DNA of 64,000 nt from Deltaproteobacteria bacterium. Its GTDB lineage: Bacteria > Desulfobacterota > JAFDED01. The notes under the pieces were generated by a model that saw only the letters and a program-made list of their open reading frames with translations, searched no databases and was not told the origin of the DNA. This document shows, in pieces, positions 60,346 to 64,000 of this stretch. A program made the position numbers and the translations under genes. The DNA is taken from the NCBI GenBank assembly GCA_019310535.1, contig JAFDED010000005.1:1-64000 (forward strand), in the 5' to 3' direction. Each line of letters starts with the position of its first letter. Within the stretch, counting starts at the first letter, position 1.

Positions 60346-62325
60346 GTGGATAAATCCAACGAACAAGTGATAACCAGACGTACTTTCATCCAGTACATGG
60401 GGTTCCTTGCCGCGGAGATGGCGCTTGTGGGAGGGTGTGCCCCTTCAGCATCCAAGGAAGGCAAGAAAATTATTGTGCTCGGCTTTGATGGCATGGACCC
60501 CATCATCGCACGAGAAATGATGGATGGTCATCAATTACCTCATTTTAACAAATTGAAGCGTTCCGGGGCCTACACTGCACTCAGGACAACCTGGCCTCCG
60601 CAATCGCCGGTGGCATGGTCCAGTTTTGCCACGAGCCTGAATCCCGGGGGGCATGCCATCCATGACTTCTTGTCCCGTGACCCTCAAACTTATCTTCCCA
60701 GGATCTCCATGGCGGAGGTCGCTCCCCCGACGCGAACTCTGTCGCTGGGAAAATGGAAGATACCGCTGGGGGGTCCCGAAGTCCACTCATTGCGAAAAGG
60801 CGAACCCTTCTGGGATGCGGTAGCCAAACACGACATCCCGGCCACGGTGCTCTGGGTGCCGGTAACCTTCCCTCCCAGCCGCGAAGTGAACATGCTGTCA
60901 GGACTCGGTACACCTGATCTGTTGGGCACTCAGGGAACATTTTCATTTTATACCACCCAGCAGATTGAGGATACTCGCGACACCGGGGGCCGCGTCCTTC
61001 CCATTACCCCCGATGATGACCGCTTTATTGCTTTTATCGAGGGTCCTCCCAATTCCTTCCGGTCGGAAGATGTGCCCATGAAGATCCCCTTCACGGTCCG
61101 AGTGGATGAGCGGAAAAAGCAAGCCGTCTTCGAGATTCAGGGAGAGCACTACACCCTTCGTGTTGGACAGTGGGCACCATGGATCCGCCTGCGGTTCGAG
61201 ATGTTGCCCACGGTCAGCCTGTACGGAATTTGCAGGTTTTACCTCAAGAGCGTGCACCCGGCTCTTTCGTTATACGTCACCCCCCTCAACATAGATCCCG
61301 AGAACCCTTCCCTGCCCATCTCCAATCCGGAAGACTATGCCGGGGAACTTGTGCGTAAGTTCGGGCTGTTTTACACGCAGGGCATGCCGGAAGACACCTG
61401 GGCTTTGAATGAAAGAAGGCTGGACGAGAAGGAATTCATGCAAATTGTGGACACTGTTATGTCGGTTCGGGCTCGCATCCTGATGCACGAGGTTGAGAGA
61501 CTCCGTTCTGGTCTGCTGGCGGCCGTTTTCACATCCTCCGACCGTATTCAGCACATGCTCTGGCGTTATACCGACCCCGAGAGCCCCGCCTATGATCCCG
61601 ATGAGGTCAGATACTGGGGCATGGAAATCCGCAATTTTTATCGGCGCATGGATGCCCTGCTGGGCCGTGTAATGAAGCGCATGAGACCGGATACCACCCT
61701 CATTGTCCTGTCCGATCATGGCTTCGCTCCGTACCGACGCTCGGTCAACCTCAACACCTGGTTACTCCGGAATGATTTCATGCGGCTGCGCAGGGGAGGC
61801 AAGGAGAGCGCCGAATTTTTCGACGATGTTGATTGGGGGCGCACCCGGGCTTATGCCCTGGGTATGAACAGTGTTTACCTTAATCTGGCGGGACGGGAGG
61901 GCCATGGAATCGTCCAGCGGGGCACGGATGCCGACAGGACGGCAGAGGAGCTTTTCAAGGCTATGGCCGGCATGAGGGACCCTTCCACTGGCCGGCCCGT
62001 CGTTTATGCTGCAGTGCGTACCCGGGATGTCTATGGTACAACACTTACCCAGGATGCGCCGGATGTGATCGTTGGTTACGACAGGGGATTTCGTGCTTCC
62101 TGGCATACGGCACTGGGCGCGGCTCCAGAGGCTGTCTTCGAGGATAACACTTCCAAGTGGAGCGGAGACCATTGTATGTGCCCACAAATAGTGCCCGGCG
62201 TTTTATTCGCCAATCGACAGGTTAGCACTTCCAGCCCGCATATTATGGATGTGGCTCCCACAGTTCTGGCCTTGCTGGGCGTAAAGGTGCCTCCAGCCAT
62301 GCAGGGAAAAAAATTGTTTGGATGA
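60346..62325 (+). CDS. Alkaline phosphatase superfamily phosphodiesterase, Tat/lipoprotein signal
   Basis: TRRTFIQYMGFLAAEMALVGGC; KKIIVLGFDGMDPIIAREMMDG; TLIVLSDHGFAPY. Confidence 0.88.
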   Translation: MDKSNEQVITRRTFIQYMGFLAAEMALVGGCAPSASKEGKKIIVLGFDGMDPIIAREMMDGHQLPHFNKLKRSGAYTALRTTWPPQSPVAWSSFATSLNPGGHAIHDFLSRDPQTYLPRISMAEVAPPTRTLSLGKWKIPLGGPEVHSLRKGEPFWDAVAKHDIPATVLWVPVTFPPSREVNMLSGLGTPDLLGTQGTFSFYTTQQIEDTRDTGGRVLPITPDDDRFIAFIEGPPNSFRSEDVPMKIPFTVRVDERKKQAVFEIQGEHYTLRVGQWAPWIRLRFEMLPTVSLYGICRFYLKSVHPALSLYVTPLNIDPENPSLPISNPEDYAGELVRKFGLFYTQGMPEDTWALNERRLDEKEFMQIVDTVMSVRARILMHEVERLRSGLLAAVFTSSDRIQHMLWRYTDPESPAYDPDEVRYWGMEIRNFYRRMDALLGRVMKRMRPDTTLIVLSDHGFAPYRRSVNLNTWLLRNDFMRLRRGGKESAEFFDDVDWGRTRAYALGMNSVYLNLAGREGHGIVQRGTDADRTAEELFKAMAGMRDPSTGRPVVYAAVRTRDVYGTTLTQDAPDVIVGYDRGFRASWHTALGAAPEAVFEDNTSKWSGDHCMCPQIVPGVLFANRQVSTSSPHIMDVAPTVLALLGVKVPPAMQGKKLFG

Positions 62326-62939
62326 ATAAAGAAGTTAAGGAGGATGTAATGGATATACGGGTGATCGATTTGATCCGCCGTAGAAGAAGTATACGCAGGT
62401 TCCGTCCTGATCCCATATCCTTTCAACTTTTGGAGCAACTTGTGGATGCGGGCAGGCTGGCTCCAACAGGAGGCAATATACAGCCGCTGGAGTTCGTGGT
62501 GGTGGACGACGAGGATTTGAAATCGCTCGTTTTTGAAACATTAAAGTGGGGCATGCACGTCCGGCCCCGCAGGAATCCTCCCGAAGGGAAGCGGCCTGCT
62601 GCCTACATAGTGGTGCTCGTCAATAAGCAAAGGCGTCCCAGCGGTTCCGAGCGCGATGCGGGGGCCGCCGTGGAAAACATGGTCCTGGCCGCCCTGGAAC
62701 AGGGGGTGGGCTCCTGCTGGCTTCGGAACATTGACATCCCGAAATTGGCAGAACTGTTGTCCATCCGGGAGCCCTTGGAAATAGACTCCGTCCTGGCCCT
62801 TGGTTGCCCTGATGAAGAGCCTGTGGTGGAGGAAATGCAGGGTGAGGGGTATCGGTACTGGTTGGATGATGATGACAGGCTGCACGTCCCCAAGCGTCCG
62901 TTATCAGCCGTTCTGCATTATAACAAAATTACCCGTTAA
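62322..62939 (+). CDS. Nitroreductase family protein
   Basis: VIDLIRRRRSIRRFRPDPISFQLLEQLVDAGRLAPTGGNIQPLEFVVV. Confidence 0.92.
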   Translation: MNKEVKEDVMDIRVIDLIRRRRSIRRFRPDPISFQLLEQLVDAGRLAPTGGNIQPLEFVVVDDEDLKSLVFETLKWGMHVRPRRNPPEGKRPAAYIVVLVNKQRRPSGSERDAGAAVENMVLAALEQGVGSCWLRNIDIPKLAELLSIREPLEIDSVLALGCPDEEPVVEEMQGEGYRYWLDDDDRLHVPKRPLSAVLHYNKITR

Positions 62940-63059
62940 TACCGCTTTTTAACCTTTGAAGTTCCGCCTTATCAAAAGGAAAGATGGGCGTTTGTTTGTT
63001 TTTTTGTCCGCATTCGGATACGATTGAAAAAAAGTGAAAAATTTCGTGAAAGGATGCTT

Positions 63060-64000
63060 ATGATAGCTTATTTTCAATGCTTTTCGGGCATCAGCGGCGA
63101 CATGGTTCTGGGGGCATTGCTGGACCTCGGCCTGGAGGTGAGCCATCTCGAGGAAGAGTTGAGCAAGCTTCCCATGGAGGGGTATAGCCTTTCCGCTGAA
63201 CGTTTAAAGAAAGGCGGAATCACCGGTGTACGGTTCAGGGTCGACGTCCATAAAGAGCAGCATTCCCGAAAACATGCCCGGATCCGGCAAATGATAGAAG
63301 ACAGCCAACTCTCTCCCGAAGTTAAGGATGTGAGCCTTCGTATTTTCCGTCGTCTGGCAGAGGCCGAGGCACATGTGCACGGGGTTGAGTTGGAAGAGGT
63401 TCATTTCCACGAGGTTGGAGCTGTAGACTCCATTATTGACATCGTTGGAACGGCGGTGGGTTTCTCCGATCTGGGCATACGCCGAGTTCTCGCCTCGCCA
63501 CTGACCGTGGGGAGTGGGTTCGTTGAAACCCAGCACGGACGGCTCCCCCTGCCTGCACCGGCCACGGCGAAGCTTCTGGTCGATGTCCCCATCCGGGCAT
63601 CCCGGGTGGAGGGAGAAAGGGTCACTCCAACGGGGGCGGCCATCGTGACCACACTGGCAGAAGGTTATGGCGCTATACCGTTTATGACGCTGAAGGCGGT
63701 GGGATATGGGGTGGGGGCACGGGAATACCAGGATGCACCAAATGTTCTGCGCGTGCTTCTGGGTGATGCGGAGGAGACATGGGAGACGGACCGTTCCGTG
63801 GTCGTGGAGACGAACCTGGATGACATGAGCCCCGAGTGGTATGGGTTCCTCATGGAGCGTCTTTTCAATCTGGGCGTCCAGGACGTCTTCTTCTCCCCCA
63901 TCCAGATGAAAAAAAACAGGCCTGGAACCCTGGTCCGGGTCATCTGTTCCGAACGGCTGGCAGACGAGGTCGCAAGAGTCATTTTCATGGAAACTACCAC
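63060..64000 (+). CDS. larC: LarC-type nickel insertion protein, truncated by window edge
   Basis: Plus-strand frame missing from the ORF track: MIAYFQCFSGISGDMVLGALLDLGLE...EEVHFHEVGAVDSIIDIVG...VTPTGAAIVTTLAEGYG...VVVETNLDDMSPE. Confidence 0.93.
   Translation, partial: MIAYFQCFSGISGDMVLGALLDLGLEVSHLEEELSKLPMEGYSLSAERLKKGGITGVRFRVDVHKEQHSRKHARIRQMIEDSQLSPEVKDVSLRIFRRLAEAEAHVHGVELEEVHFHEVGAVDSIIDIVGTAVGFSDLGIRRVLASPLTVGSGFVETQHGRLPLPAPATAKLLVDVPIRASRVEGERVTPTGAAIVTTLAEGYGAIPFMTLKAVGYGVGAREYQDAPNVLRVLLGDAEETWETDRSVVVETNLDDMSPEWYGFLMERLFNLGVQDVFFSPIQMKKNRPGTLVRVICSERLADEVARVIFMETT

Noticed and set aside
1-64000. CRISPR arrays, tRNA or rRNA genes
   Set aside because: No regularly spaced direct repeats and no tRNA T-loop/acceptor signatures or rRNA-like segments were seen on reading the intergenic regions; a tRNAscan-SE/CRISPRfinder run would settle it.

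Overview
This is a 64 kb bacterial chromosomal window of mostly moderate-to-high GC; the gene families look Desulfobacterota/deltaproteobacteria-like, which is inference only. From left to right it contains: a transposase fragment at the left edge (IS1634/IS4-type); an NtrC-type two-component system; a UPF0718-like half-permease plus RND efflux operon with a TolC-type protein; a ferritin-like gene with a Fur-box-like palindrome upstream; a YyaL/DUF255 protein; a molybdopterin oxidoreductase; an HMA protein and a c-type cytochrome; PutA; an SDR; an APC permease; a histidine phosphatase; HflX; an M16 peptidase; DUF917 plus a PotABCD-type ABC transporter; carD-yacL-ispDF-gltX; greA; a tandem glycine riboswitch followed by gcvH-gcvPA-gcvPB; thrB; a fused SHMT-GcvT protein; an AT-rich island with an orphan TRAP-type binding protein; a secreted PcRGLX/YetA-like protein and a secreted SGNH-like protein; an IS200-like transposase remnant; a frameshifted NifU-like/DUF364 locus; a Tat-type phosphodiesterase; a nitroreductase; and a truncated larC. 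The strongest unusual signals are: (1) a three-copy dispersed element whose two ends are each near-perfect hairpins and also inverted repeats of each other, with compensatory substitutions between copies (REPIN-like architecture), one copy lying about 75 bp from an IS200-like transposase remnant; (2) the SHMT-GcvT fusion with a degenerate extra GcvT-like segment in the middle, inside a riboswitch-controlled glycine cleavage locus that otherwise lacks gcvT; (3) a readable switch in which the P1 stem of the second glycine aptamer and the terminator compete; (4) a NifU-like reading frame broken exactly at a (TA)5 tract. No homology searches or folding software were available, so all family calls come from reading motifs.
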